Below are positions 1 through 7,200 of a DNA stretch of 9,049 nucleotides, piece by piece. The translations under genes and the position numbers were made by a program. The stretch comes from CAYUUW01 sp964448005 (lineage in GTDB: Bacteria; Patescibacteriota; Gracilibacteria; UM-FILTER-43-11), in NCBI GenBank assembly GCA_964448005.1, contig CAYUUW010000052.1:1-9049 (forward strand). Reading direction: 5' to 3'. The first letter of the stretch is position 1, and each line of letters starts with the position of its first letter. Below the pieces are notes generated by a model. That model did no database searches and was not told the origin of the DNA. It saw only the letters and a program-made list of their open reading frames with translations.

Positions 1-1
1 G

Positions 2-229
2 GCAGCAGTCCTTGTGGCGGGAGCAGGATTGGCCTTTAAGGACAGAAAAATCCTGCGCCCCCACCTGGAAGCCGCCGCGCCTTATGTGGAAAAAACACGC
101 AAGGCTGTTGGAAGGACTCTTCTAGCTCTATCTACGGGAACTGTGAGCGAGTTTATCAAAGGAGGAAAGGCGGCCTACGACAGACGACGAGGAATCGCGC
201 CGCCAGCCCCGGCCGCCTCGGCAGCTTAA
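2..229 (+). CDS. C-terminal end of an unidentified protein (5' truncated by the window)
   Basis: The reading frame is open from base 2 to the TAA at 227-229 and gives about 75 residues. A GTG at 14 could serve as a start, but the frame continues upstream without a stop and no ribosome binding site is visible. I therefore read it as the tail of a longer gene. The first residues (AAVLVAGAGLAF) are hydrophobic and could be the end of a membrane helix. A basic, helical stretch follows, then a low-complexity Ala/Pro tail (PPAPAASAA). The next gene starts 12 bases after the stop, which fits one operon. No family is recognised and no function can be given. The gene is probably real, given its tight spacing and coding-like composition, but its identity needs the upstream sequence. 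Confidence 0.6.
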   Translation, partial: AAVLVAGAGLAFKDRKILRPHLEAAAPYVEKTRKAVGRTLLALSTGTVSEFIKGGKAAYDRRRGIAPPAPAASAA

Positions 230-241
230 TCTAAAAATCCT

Positions 242-589
242 ATGAACAGCCAACAAATCCAAGCCCCTTTCGACCCTCGCGTTTGCACGGAAACCGTGAT
301 CGCAGCCGTGATGCGCCTGCTGCCCCTAAGCGAGCCCAACCAGGCCGAACTGCGCCGCCAGCTGGAGGCGCAGGTGGACCAGATCATCATGAAGAGCCTC
401 TCCCGCCATTTGGAGCCGGAAGCCATCGATCGCGTTCTGGAGCAGTACGGCGAAAGCGGCGATTCGGAAAAGCTCTTTGTGGAGCTGCTCAAGGCCAGCC
501 CAGCCTCGCAGCAGGCCATCGCCGAAGCGCTGGACCGCTGGACGGAGGAAAGCGTCCGATCCTATACTCAACTGGCTTCCAACTTCTAA
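242..589 (+). CDS. Small helical protein of unknown function (115 aa)
   Basis: This encodes a 115-residue soluble protein with no signal peptide and no membrane segment. From about residue 32 to 110 it looks almost entirely alpha-helical, with regular Leu/Ile spacing (for example ELRRQLEAQVDQII and IDRVLEQYGESGDSEKL). The pattern of two or three short amphipathic helices with an acidic GDSE turn loosely resembles small helical domains seen in candidate-phylum proteins (DUF5663-like). That resemblance is an impression, not a match. There is no clear Shine-Dalgarno sequence before the ATG; the 12-base gap is A/T-rich. The stop codon abuts the next ATG as TAAATG, so it is very likely co-transcribed and translationally coupled with the 589-aa gene. 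It could be a partner or chaperone of that protein, but this is inferred only from the junction. Confidence 0.72.
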   Translation: MNSQQIQAPFDPRVCTETVIAAVMRLLPLSEPNQAELRRQLEAQVDQIIMKSLSRHLEPEAIDRVLEQYGESGDSEKLFVELLKASPASQQAIAEALDRWTEESVRSYTQLASNF

Positions 590-2359
590 ATGAAACATTT
601 CCAGCATCCCCATCGGGAATTCTCCTGGAACATCGGCGAAAGCCGCTGGATTTGGGGAAAAGTGGAAGGCGGAGCAAGAGCTGAGGTCCAGGCAGGAGGA
701 GAGAGCAAAAAAGAGAAAAGGAAATTGAAGAAAAAAACCAGGGAAATCAAGAAGCAGGCCAGGGAGGAGCGCAAAAAGCTCTTGGAGGAACTAGAGAAGA
801 GGAAAAAAGGAAAAGAGAAGGCCAAGCCCAAGGGCAAAACCGTCTTCGACCGGAATTTTACCCGGGAGGAGCGTCAAGGCGGGTCTCCGGAAAGGCAAAA
901 GTACTCGCCCAAGAACGACGAGGCCATCGACGCCCTGCTGGAGACGGAACGGGCCATGACCCCGCCCGAAGTGCAGCGCATGCAGAAGGCCCAGGAAGCC
1001 CTGTACCGCCAGTACATCGACCCGGCCTTTGCCCTGTTCATCCACAACCACCCCAATGAAGATGCTGTGCACACAGACATGCGCCTGCTCATGAAGCACC
1101 CCGGGGATTTTGTGTACCACGAAAGCCAAGGAAAGATCGAAATCACCAAACGCCCCACAGGCGATGCCGAGATTCCCGATAATTTCCGGGTCGTCATGGA
1201 GAATACAGGCAGGATCGACGGAGCCGACAGCAAAGACATGCAGATCACCCATGCAGCCGACTGGAAAATGACTCTGGATAACGGCGAAATTCCCTGGATG
1301 GACAGCGCCAAGTACAAGGACAGGATCTACGACTACATGGACCGTTGGTCGAATGCCTATTGGGGCTCGGGGGCGGACAGTTACGAAGCGGCCTTCGACG
1401 CCGTGCCCAAGGAGATGCTGGATGTCTTTGAGATCAACCACATCGTGATGCCCAGGCTGATGATGGAGATGGTGGCCGCACGGAATTTTGGCGTTGAAAA
1501 CGGCCGAGCGGACTATCAGGATTTCGCCGATGCCATGACGGGCCAAGCCGTAAACCTTGAGGAGGCGAAACAGGCTCCCGGGGAAAAGCTTCTGGTGATG
1601 CTCGACAAGACGGATGAGAGGCCCGAGCTCTACGGATTCAGCGTGCAGGGGGATCTGGGAACCTTTCTGGTCATCAGCGACGAAGGCTATTTGATGGAGC
1701 CGGACGGGAACGGCTACTATCGCCTGGCGAGCCCCGACTACACCAACCGCGTGGCGAGGGATTACTACGCCGCGCATCCGGAAGCGGAGGCCCTGATGAG
1801 CGATCAGGACAGGCAGTGGCTGGAGCACGGAGGGGCAAGCCCCCAGCCCCGGCCTTCCGGAGGGCCCAGCGGACCCCAAGCCCCCGAGCAGCTAGACAAA
1901 TCCGCGCGCATCCAGGCCATTCAGCAGAGCCTCCCCGGGCAGGACTACCAGTGGATCAAGGAGATCGGCTCCTACCTCAGCCCTGCGCACTACGAAGTCA
2001 TCCAGAGGCAGGAGGAGGGGAACAGGGCCCAGCTGGAGGGCGTCATCATCCAGGCCCTGGGGGAGAAGCAGGGAACCATGGAGCTGGAGGCGGTGGAAAG
2101 GCTGATGGCCCGGCAAGGAATCGACAGCGCCTCGGCCAAGGAGCAGCGCATCCAGGCCATTCAGCAGAGCCTCCCCGGGCAGGACTACCAGTGGATCAAG
2201 GAGATCGGCTCCTACCTCAGCCCTGCGCACTACGAAGTCATCCAGAGGCAGGAGGAGGGGAACAGGGCCCAGCTGGAGGGCGTCATCATCCAGGCCCTGG
2301 GGGAGAAGCAGGGAACCATGGAGCTGGAGGCGGTGGAAAGCCTTTTGGCCGGCCGCTAG
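590..2359 (+). CDS. 589-aa protein with charged N-terminal coiled coil and C-terminal identical tandem repeats; function unknown
   Basis: The start is the ATG directly after the upstream TAA, with no own ribosome binding site, so translation probably depends on coupling. Residues 1-35 are Trp/His-containing and unlike a signal peptide. Residues 36-85 are extremely Lys/Glu/Arg-rich and should form a highly charged helix or coiled coil. Residues 105-410 look like a folded, acidic, mixed alpha/beta region with many Met, Asp and Tyr; no catalytic motif is recognised. Residues about 415-433 are a Pro/Gly-rich linker (PQPRPSGGPSG). Residues 440-503 and 520-583 are two copies of a helical module (RIQAIQQSLPG at the start, GTMELEAVE at the end), separated by a 16-residue linker. 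The module copies are identical in DNA as well as protein. No membrane segment is seen. A scaffold or binding role is possible but unsupported. The gene ends with TAG just before the intergenic repeat field. Confidence 0.82.
   Translation: MKHFQHPHREFSWNIGESRWIWGKVEGGARAEVQAGGESKKEKRKLKKKTREIKKQAREERKKLLEELEKRKKGKEKAKPKGKTVFDRNFTREERQGGSPERQKYSPKNDEAIDALLETERAMTPPEVQRMQKAQEALYRQYIDPAFALFIHNHPNEDAVHTDMRLLMKHPGDFVYHESQGKIEITKRPTGDAEIPDNFRVVMENTGRIDGADSKDMQITHAADWKMTLDNGEIPWMDSAKYKDRIYDYMDRWSNAYWGSGADSYEAAFDAVPKEMLDVFEINHIVMPRLMMEMVAARNFGVENGRADYQDFADAMTGQAVNLEEAKQAPGEKLLVMLDKTDERPELYGFSVQGDLGTFLVISDEGYLMEPDGNGYYRLASPDYTNRVARDYYAAHPEAEALMSDQDRQWLEHGGASPQPRPSGGPSGPQAPEQLDKSARIQAIQQSLPGQDYQWIKEIGSYLSPAHYEVIQRQEEGNRAQLEGVIIQALGEKQGTMELEAVERLMARQGIDSASAKEQRIQAIQQSLPGQDYQWIKEIGSYLSPAHYEVIQRQEEGNRAQLEGVIIQALGEKQGTMELEAVESLLAGR
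1906..2340 (+). repeat. In-frame tandem duplication: two identical 195-bp units, 240-bp period
   Basis: Bases 1906-2100 and 2146-2340 are identical at all 195 positions, offset by 240 bp (80 codons). The 45-bp stretch between them (2101-2145) is a linker encoding residues RLMARQGIDSASAKE and neighbours. The sequence after the second copy begins to diverge at 2341 but keeps partial similarity (CTnnTGGCC), consistent with a degenerated continuation of a 240-bp unit. Lack of any synonymous difference points to a recent duplication or to gene conversion. Copy number is likely variable between strains, and short-read assembly could have collapsed additional copies. Confidence 0.97.
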
Positions 2360-2368
2360 CTGTTAGTG

Positions 2369-2412
2369 TCGCTCAGATCCCGAGAACTCGGGAGAAGAGC
2401 CTCAGAATTTTT
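2369..2412 (+). repeat. Partial, degraded copy of the GTCATTCAG-family intergenic repeat
   Basis: The stretch starts GTCGCTCAGATCCCGAGAA and matches the start of the better-preserved element at 2575 (GTCATTCAGATCCCGATGT) with several changes. Both then continue with a GGGAGAAGA-type segment and a CTCAG segment. It contains a 7-bp palindrome, TCCCGAG (2378-2384) with CTCGGGA (2387-2393). The T run at 2408-2412 is too far from the stem for a standard terminator. It lies just after the stop codon of the 589-aa gene. Confidence 0.6.
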
Positions 2413-2430
2413 CCCCCATTACCTTTCGTC

Positions 2431-2458
2431 GTCCCGAGTGAAATCGAGGGACCTTTTT
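2431..2458 (+). terminator. Terminator-like hairpin after the 589-aa gene
   Basis: GTCC (2431-2434) pairs with GGAC (2449-2452) and CGA (2435-2437) pairs with TCG (2444-2446). A 6-nt loop and a 2-nt bulge complete the hairpin. It is followed by C and then five T (2454-2458). The same design, TCCCGAGTnnnnTCGAGGGA then CTTTTT, recurs at 8855-8882 after the giant gene. It looks like a dispersed repeat family that may also act as a Rho-independent terminator. The stem is short and imperfect, so termination strength is uncertain. Confidence 0.55.
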
Positions 2459-2506
2459 CCAATCGCCCTACCTTCCCATTTCCACCCGTCATTCAGCCTC
2501 TCCCCT

Positions 2507-2533
2507 CCGTCATTCCGGCGAAAGCCGGAATCC
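2507..2533 (+). repeat. GTCATTCCGGCGAAAGCCGGAATCC intergenic palindrome
   Basis: ATTCCGGC (2512-2519) and GCCGGAAT (2524-2531) form a perfect 8-bp stem capped by a GAAA tetraloop (2520-2523). This is a widespread bacterial intergenic repeat, known for producing spurious peptides such as VIPAKAGI when translated. It marks this gap as repeat-derived rather than coding. Confidence 0.85.
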
Positions 2534-2574
2534 ATGTATTTTGCTTGCCATTCCCCATCGTCACCCCACCTCCC

Positions 2575-2651
2575 GTCATTCAGATCCCGATGTAATCGGG
2601 AGAAGAATCTCAGGTTCTGAAGGGGGATTCTTTCGCTTCGCTCTGAATGAC
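2575..2651 (+). repeat. 77-bp imperfect palindrome with 9-bp terminal inverted repeats (MITE-like)
   Basis: The ends GTCATTCAG (2575-2583) and CTGAATGAC (2643-2651) are perfect inverted repeats. Inside are a CCCGAT/ATCGGG stem in the left part and an AAGAATC/GATTCTT pairing in the middle. Bases 2603-2651 match the reverse complement of 8938-8986 at 47 of 49 positions. No protein is encoded. It looks like a dispersed, non-autonomous palindromic element. Confidence 0.85.
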
Positions 2652-2771
2652 ACACCGGGAGGCAGCCCACCCTAAGCCCCTTGACAATCCCTCCCTGGCA
2701 TGCAAGGGTTCAAGGCAGAGCGTGAGGGGTGCGGGCATTTTGCTGCTCGAAGTCCGCCCTCTTCGCAGCTA
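2652..2771. other. Intergenic stretch without recognised features
   Basis: This forms the rest of the 673-base gap between the 589-aa gene (ends 2359) and the peptidase gene (starts 3033). I see no gene, tRNA or convincing promoter in it. The other parts of the gap are the repeat field (2369-2651), the promoter (2772-2800) and the structured leader (from about 2807). Confidence 0.6.
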
Positions 2772-2800
2772 TTGACATTTTATATTTTATATTTTATAAT
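2772..2800 (+). promoter_or_regulatory. Perfect sigma70-type promoter upstream of the M15 peptidase gene
   Basis: TTGACA (2772-2777) and TATAAT (2795-2800) are both exact consensus and are separated by the ideal 17 bp. Transcription would start near 2807. The spacer and -10 region are built from three tandem ATTTTAT heptamers (2777-2797), so this short stretch is far more A/T-rich than its surroundings. The only downstream gene in this orientation is the peptidase at 3033, which gives a leader of about 225 nt. Confidence 0.88.
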
Positions 2801-2806
2801 TCGGTC

Positions 2807-3032
2807 AAATAGACCCTGCTCCTTAAAAGCCCCGGCGCCTCGCTGACCCGTTTTCTGCCCTTCAGTCCTCATGGCCCCTTTCCCCTTTCGGGGAGGGCAG
2901 CCGGGACTAAAGGGCAAGAAGTTCCGGGCGGCGAGCCACGTTCCGGCGGCCTTGCGGAAGGCTTTGCCCAAGGCCATCGCAAAACCGCCGGAACAACAAA
3001 CTCAACCCAAAACGCCTGAAAGGAGGCAGCAC
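2807..3032 (+). promoter_or_regulatory. Long structured 5' leader of the peptidase mRNA
   Basis: Between the predicted transcription start and the ATG are two strong compound stem-loops. In the first, 2856-2868 pairs with 2904-2916 (12 Watson-Crick pairs, one C-A mismatch). It encloses an inner hairpin made of GCCC/GGGC (2874-2877 with 2895-2898) and TCCCC/GGGGA (2881-2885 with 2890-2894). In the second, GTTCCGGCGG (2940-2949) pairs perfectly with CCGCCGGAAC (2985-2994) and encloses CCTTG/CAAGG (2950-2954 with 2969-2973). GTTCCGG also occurs at 2921-2927 and could compete for 2988-2994. An A-rich single-stranded stretch and the AGGAGG site follow. I do not recognise a known riboswitch class. 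No terminator separates it from the gene. Confidence 0.55.
3021..3026 (+). promoter_or_regulatory. Shine-Dalgarno AGGAGG fixing the peptidase start
   Basis: A full AGGAGG lies 6 bases before the ATG at 3033. The longer reading of this frame from 2871 has no such site and would add 54 residues encoded by the structured leader. The 3033 start also places the Arg-Arg signal sequence at the N-terminus. Both facts decide the start. Confidence 0.92.
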
Positions 3033-3950
3033 ATGGCTGATATCAAGCGAAGGACATTTCTTGCCGCTTTTGCGGCAAGTCTGCCTCTGGCAAACGGACT
3101 CTATTTCAACGGGTGGATGCTGGACTTCTTCATGGGAGCCCCAACCATCTATCCTATGACCCATTACGCCGCATTGCATTACGGAGGCCCCGAGGCAAAG
3201 TACAGCGAAGCGGAGCGAAATGGGCTGGAGATCGATGCGGAAAAGGTCCTGATCGAATTGGACTTGCCAAACTCTCCGGAGCACGAGTTCCTGAGGAGGA
3301 TGAACACCTACTTCCTCATCAAACGGCTGAACGAAGCCCAGGAAAGGATGGATGAGGACGGCCTGAGCATCAATATCCGAAGCACCGGGCTGCGCAAACT
3401 GAAGCACCCCGGCGATGGGGCAAAGCTCCGAGCCTTCGATCACACGCTTCGAAAAATGGAGGAAGAAGGAAGGGAATACGATCCCGCCTGGGGCCGTGAG
3501 ATTCTCTACTTGGCCTCCCCTGCCGCGCAGGCCTTTGCCCCGGCAAATGACGCCGTGTGGGCCGACAGCAACGGGACCATGACCATTCAGGTCCGCTGGG
3601 CTTGGCGTTCGGCCGAGATGCAAGCGGTGATGGACGCCCGCACCGCCGAAGGAATGCTGGCCGGCAAGCCCGGCAGCAGCTGGCACCAGTTGGGCTTCGC
3701 CATTGACGTGCAGAACCACAACAGCCCCGTGAAGGGCGGCAAACAGGTGAAGGATTACCTGTACAGCGCCGGCTTCGCCAACAGCGAAGAAGGCCTGGAC
3801 TACATGGATGGGGAGGACGCTTGGCACTACGTCTACGTCGGCTATGACCCCCGAAAGGGCAAGCCGAAAAAAACCAGCGCCCGTTCCAGCTCTTCCGGCA
3901 CCAAATGGAGCCGCCGCAGCGTGCTGCGACCCAACCGAATGGCAGCCTAA
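3033..3950 (+). CDS. Exported M15B/VanY-type zinc peptidase (D,D-carboxypeptidase-like)
   Basis: This encodes a 305-residue protein. Residues 1-20 resemble a twin-arginine signal: KRRTFL at 5-10, a hydrophobic stretch, and a possible cut after PLA (18-20). Residues 21-180 are a family-unspecific helical region. The catalytic part is at about 180-272. WRSAEMQ (191-197) fits the conserved YRSxxxQ segment, and S216-x-H218-x-x-G221-x-A223-x-D225 is the SxHxxGxAxD zinc motif. D262-A-W-H265 corresponds to the ExWH motif. Predicted zinc ligands are H218, D225 and H265. Asp262 stands where the catalytic Glu normally is, although Glu261 is adjacent. Members of this family usually trim D-Ala-D-Ala ends of peptidoglycan stem peptides, or cut cross-links, outside the cytoplasm. 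The Ser/Lys/Arg-rich tail (273-305) could bind anionic wall polymers. The gene has its own promoter, a structured leader and a terminator, so it is monocistronic. Substrate and activity are not shown by sequence. Confidence 0.85.
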   Translation: MADIKRRTFLAAFAASLPLANGLYFNGWMLDFFMGAPTIYPMTHYAALHYGGPEAKYSEAERNGLEIDAEKVLIELDLPNSPEHEFLRRMNTYFLIKRLNEAQERMDEDGLSINIRSTGLRKLKHPGDGAKLRAFDHTLRKMEEEGREYDPAWGREILYLASPAAQAFAPANDAVWADSNGTMTIQVRWAWRSAEMQAVMDARTAEGMLAGKPGSSWHQLGFAIDVQNHNSPVKGGKQVKDYLYSAGFANSEEGLDYMDGEDAWHYVYVGYDPRKGKPKKTSARSSSSGTKWSRRSVLRPNRMAA

Positions 3951-3967
3951 ACTGCTCGGAACTTCGA

Positions 3968-4003
3968 AGAGCTTCCCCCGATTTACATCGGGGGGCTCTT
4001 TTT
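3968..4003 (+). terminator. Rho-independent terminator of the peptidase gene
   Basis: AGAGC (3968-3972) and CCCCCGAT (3975-3982) pair with ATCGGGGG and GCTCT on the other arm (3987-3999), leaving a two-T bulge and a TTAC loop. A run of five T (3999-4003) follows. It lies 18 bases after the stop codon. Confidence 0.9.
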
Positions 4004-4157
4004 CATGAAGAAAACAAGAATAAGCAGGGTGATGCGACAAAGCGATTCCAGTTCAATAAAAAGGCTGTATTTTTAGCGTGGAACGGCCAAGTCGTGCTAT
4101 TTGGACACAAGCTTTATTCAGCGTCAACCTATAAGGGTCGCCCGATGGGGCTTTTTT
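4004..4157. other. Intergenic stretch between terminator and next promoter
   Basis: No supported gene is present. Just before the promoter, GCCC (4140-4143) and GGGC (4148-4151) can form a 4-bp stem followed by seven T (4152-4158). This could be a weak second terminator, but the stem is too short to call. The composition is more A/T-rich than in the genes. Confidence 0.4.
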
Positions 4158-4166
4158 TGGTATAAT
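4158..4166 (+). promoter_or_regulatory. Extended -10 promoter (TGGTATAAT) of the giant gene
   Basis: TATAAT (4161-4166) is an exact -10 box preceded by TGG, giving the extended TGn motif. No good -35 box is found 16-18 bp upstream, which is typical when the extended motif is present. Transcription would begin near 4173. The ATG at 4165 overlaps the -10 box and cannot be inside the transcript, which favours the ATG at 4207 as start of the gene. Confidence 0.75.
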
Positions 4167-4206
4167 GACTGGATTAAAACCAACTGAACCCCGCCCCCAG
4201 GCACCC

Positions 4207-7200
4207 ATGAATTTTGGCTCCACTGCGCATCATTGGCTCAAAAAAGGCGATTTTGCCCTGAACCGGGGGCTTTTTGCGTACAACCGAAAAAGGGGCAACG
4301 GGAACGAGGCCGCCGAGCAGTCGGCCAAGATCGAAGCGGCCAAAAAGGAGAAGGAAGCCATTGGCGCGCTGAAGGCCCAAATAGAGCAGCACACGCAGAC
4401 CTTCAACACCCTTCGCGAAAAGCGCGGCGAAGCGACTTTGGAGCTGGCCAAAGCCAGGGGAAAGATCCTGGTGCCCGCCACCAAAGAAAATATCCGCAGG
4501 CTTCGCCAGGGGCCGGCCCAGGGCGGAACGAACGAAAACGCCTTAACGCAGGATGAGGACCTTTCTTTGCGTCTCATTGAGCTGGCTTTGGACGAACTGC
4601 AGACGGGTGCGGATACCTACCGCAAGGAGTTCGCGGACATGAAGAACGACAGCCTGCAGGATCTGGAGAACGAGGAGACCCTGCAGAGCGGCAGCCGCCT
4701 GGTGGAAGACCATGAGATCATCATGGAAGCCGCCCGAAAGAAGGGCGAGCGCAAAAAGAAGCCCGCCTACCAGGCGCTGGAAACAGCGTTCGACACGGCC
4801 ACCACCAGCCCCGTGCTCAGCGGCGACACCAAGGAGTTCGAGCTGTTCTGGACCGACGAGTACGGCCTGAGCGAAGGGCGGCGGCGCGAGAGCAAGCAGC
4901 TCCTTTTCGCCATCCTGGGGGAAAAGAACGGGGACTATTCCAGCGATTTCATTTTGGGCGAGACCTTCGGCGACGACCACAGCCAGAATGTGAAGAATTT
5001 TCCCTTCCTGTACGAGCAGTGGCTGGAGGTGCGGGGCATCGACAAGCACGAGGTGATCGGGCAGGAGCAGGCCGTGGCGGACCAGGAGGCCATTGTGGCG
5101 GGGCTGCCCACGCTTGCGCAGATCGTGGCGAACAACTCCGCTGCGGGCATCAGCATGGACGCCCTGAACAAGATCCCCAGCACGCCCGCCACCGAATACT
5201 GGGAACGAAGCAAAACCGAAATCAACAACCTGATCCAGATACTGGGCGAAGTGAAAGGGCTGCCCGAGCACGAAGCAAGCAAAGGAAAGTACGAAAAGGC
5301 CATGGAAGAGCTGAAGCAGCACAAGGAGCTGGCCAGCCGCAAGGCCTTGCTGCACAGCAAGCTGGTGGACGGCGAAGGCGCCCTGACCAGCTTCACGCGG
5401 ACGGAGCTGGATAAAGGAACCAACCGCCAATGGCTGATGGAACTGGCCATGCGCCAGTTCCAGAAATCCATGAGCATTGTGGACGAGACCTTCAGCAAGG
5501 ATCAGCTGGACCTGCTGCACCCCGGCGTGCGGCGCCAGCTGGTGGCCCTGGTGTACGAAAGCGGCGTGAGCGAATACCGCCTGGACGACACCGGCACCCC
5601 CCAGCTGGAAAGCCTGGAGGAGGACTACCGCTGGATGCTCTCAGAGCTGGCCCAATCCCCCGCCTTCAACCTCACGGCCAAAGGCCGCTTTGTGAAGCCC
5701 GAGCAGGAGCTGATCATTGCCAAGGCCGGGAACGAGGTGGCCAAAGCGCAGGAGATCCATCGGACCCAGCTGCGCTTCCTGGAAGCGATGATCCAGGCTA
5801 AAGGCGGCGGCGCAGCCGAGGAGGTGGCCATCGCCAAGCTGAAGGCGGAGGGATTTTCGGCGGAGCTGATCAGCAAGTATTCGGGGCTTTCGCTGGACGA
5901 GCTGCGCGCCAAAAAAAAAGAGGTGGAAAACACGCAGGAGCTGAACGAGAAGTTTTTGGAAGCCGCCCACCAGGCCATCCAGAATCCCTATTCGGAGCAA
6001 TCCCGAAAGCTGCGCAAAGCCATCGCCAAAGGAACCTTCAGCCAGATCCTGCCCGAGGCGACCCTGCGGCGCCTGGAGGTGTTCCTGAACAACGTGGATA
6101 ACAATTACGTGAGCGAAGACCTGGAGGACCGCCAAGCCACCGATGTGCTGAGCCTGCACGGCATCCGCATGGAGGCGCTGCACCTGTCTTACCTGGGAGC
6201 CATCGGCGAGGATCCTTCGCTGAACGTGGAGAACTGGGACCACCTGATGATGTCCCAGGATCCGGCCGATTTCCAGAAGCTGCTGGTGCTGATCGAAGGC
6301 CTCCTGCCGGACACCTTCGCCCTGGGCAAAGCGGACTTCATGGCCTCCTTCGCCACCCTGCACCGGCACAATGTGACGGAGGGGCTGGACGGAGGGCTGA
6401 TGGACCACCAGCGCATCGTGCTGGAGATCTACACCGCCATCAAGGTGGAGGTGCGCGAAAGGGAAGAGATTGCCGGATTCTCGGACAGGAAGCGGGAGGA
6501 GATCGAGAGCCAGATGGGCGGAGGGAATTTTGGGGACAAAGTGAGCAAATACGTCAAAAAATGGTACGATATGCTTTTAGCTGGAGGCATAGATTCGGCT
6601 GCAGCTTTAGCAATAATGGGGGGGGCGGTTGCCGCGCTCAAAAAGGCCTACAGGAGCGAGGACCGCACCGGAAAGGTTCTGGCTTTGGTGCTGGGCCTGG
6701 GCGTGGCCGAGCTGGGCTCGGAGTACATCCGCGGCAAGAGCCTCTTCGAGGATTTGCTGGACCCCTTCACCAAGCACATGGAGGGCACCTACGAGGGCGT
6801 GCTGGCCCAGAAGGGCGAAACGTACATGGAGACCAAGGGCATCACCCACAAGCAGCATGCGGCAGCCACCTACGAGCTGAACGATGTGCCCTTCCACAAG
6901 GTGATCGAATGGTACGAAAGCAGCGACGAGAACGGCATGCCCCGGCCCGGGAAAAAGGACAATTTCCCCGACGGCATCAATCTGGCGAACATCCTTCCCG
7001 GCATCCAGTGGGACAACGTGGACAAGCAGATGGAGGCCCGCCGCATCGTGAAGGAATCGGTGAGAGTGTTCTTCGGCTACGTGGGCGAAAAAGAAAACAA
7101 TGGCGACATGCAGGACGGCTTCTTCGCACTGAAGGAGCGCTGGGTCACCATGATGCAGAATCCAAATCATGAGCCGAATTACACCATCATCGATCTGCAG

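Noticed and set aside
791..1879. Minus-strand open frame opposite the 589-aa gene
   Set aside because: It is an antisense shadow without ribosome binding site, promoter or recognisable domain.
2369..2651. The clustered short palindromes as a CRISPR array
   Set aside because: The repeats are irregular in spacing, sequence and orientation, with no constant-length spacers and no cas genes.
2366..2670. Short open frames on both strands in the gap after the 589-aa gene
   Set aside because: Their peptides (VIPAKAGI, SERSERIPL, PSEIEGP types) are the known by-products of intergenic palindromic repeats.
2681..2709. TTGACA at 2681 as a promoter
   Set aside because: No -10-like hexamer lies 16-18 bp downstream; the perfect promoter at 2772 explains expression better.
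2700..2725. GGTTCAAGGC resembling a tRNA T-arm
   Set aside because: The flanking bases cannot form a T stem, and no acceptor, D or anticodon arms are found nearby.
2807..3000. The structured leader as RNase P RNA, SRP RNA or a known riboswitch
   Set aside because: The conserved cores (GAGGAAAGTCCGGGC-type for RNase P, GGAAGGAAGCAGCC-type for SRP) are absent on either strand, and no known aptamer motif is recognised.
2871..3032. 54-residue N-terminal extension of the peptidase
   Set aside because: There is no ribosome binding site at 2871, the sequence forms RNA stems, and a full AGGAGG site and signal peptide support the start at 3033.
4005..4076. 23-codon open frame starting ATGAAGAAAACA between the terminator and the giant gene
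   Set aside because: It starts right at the terminator T run, has no promoter or ribosome binding site, and has no distinctive composition.
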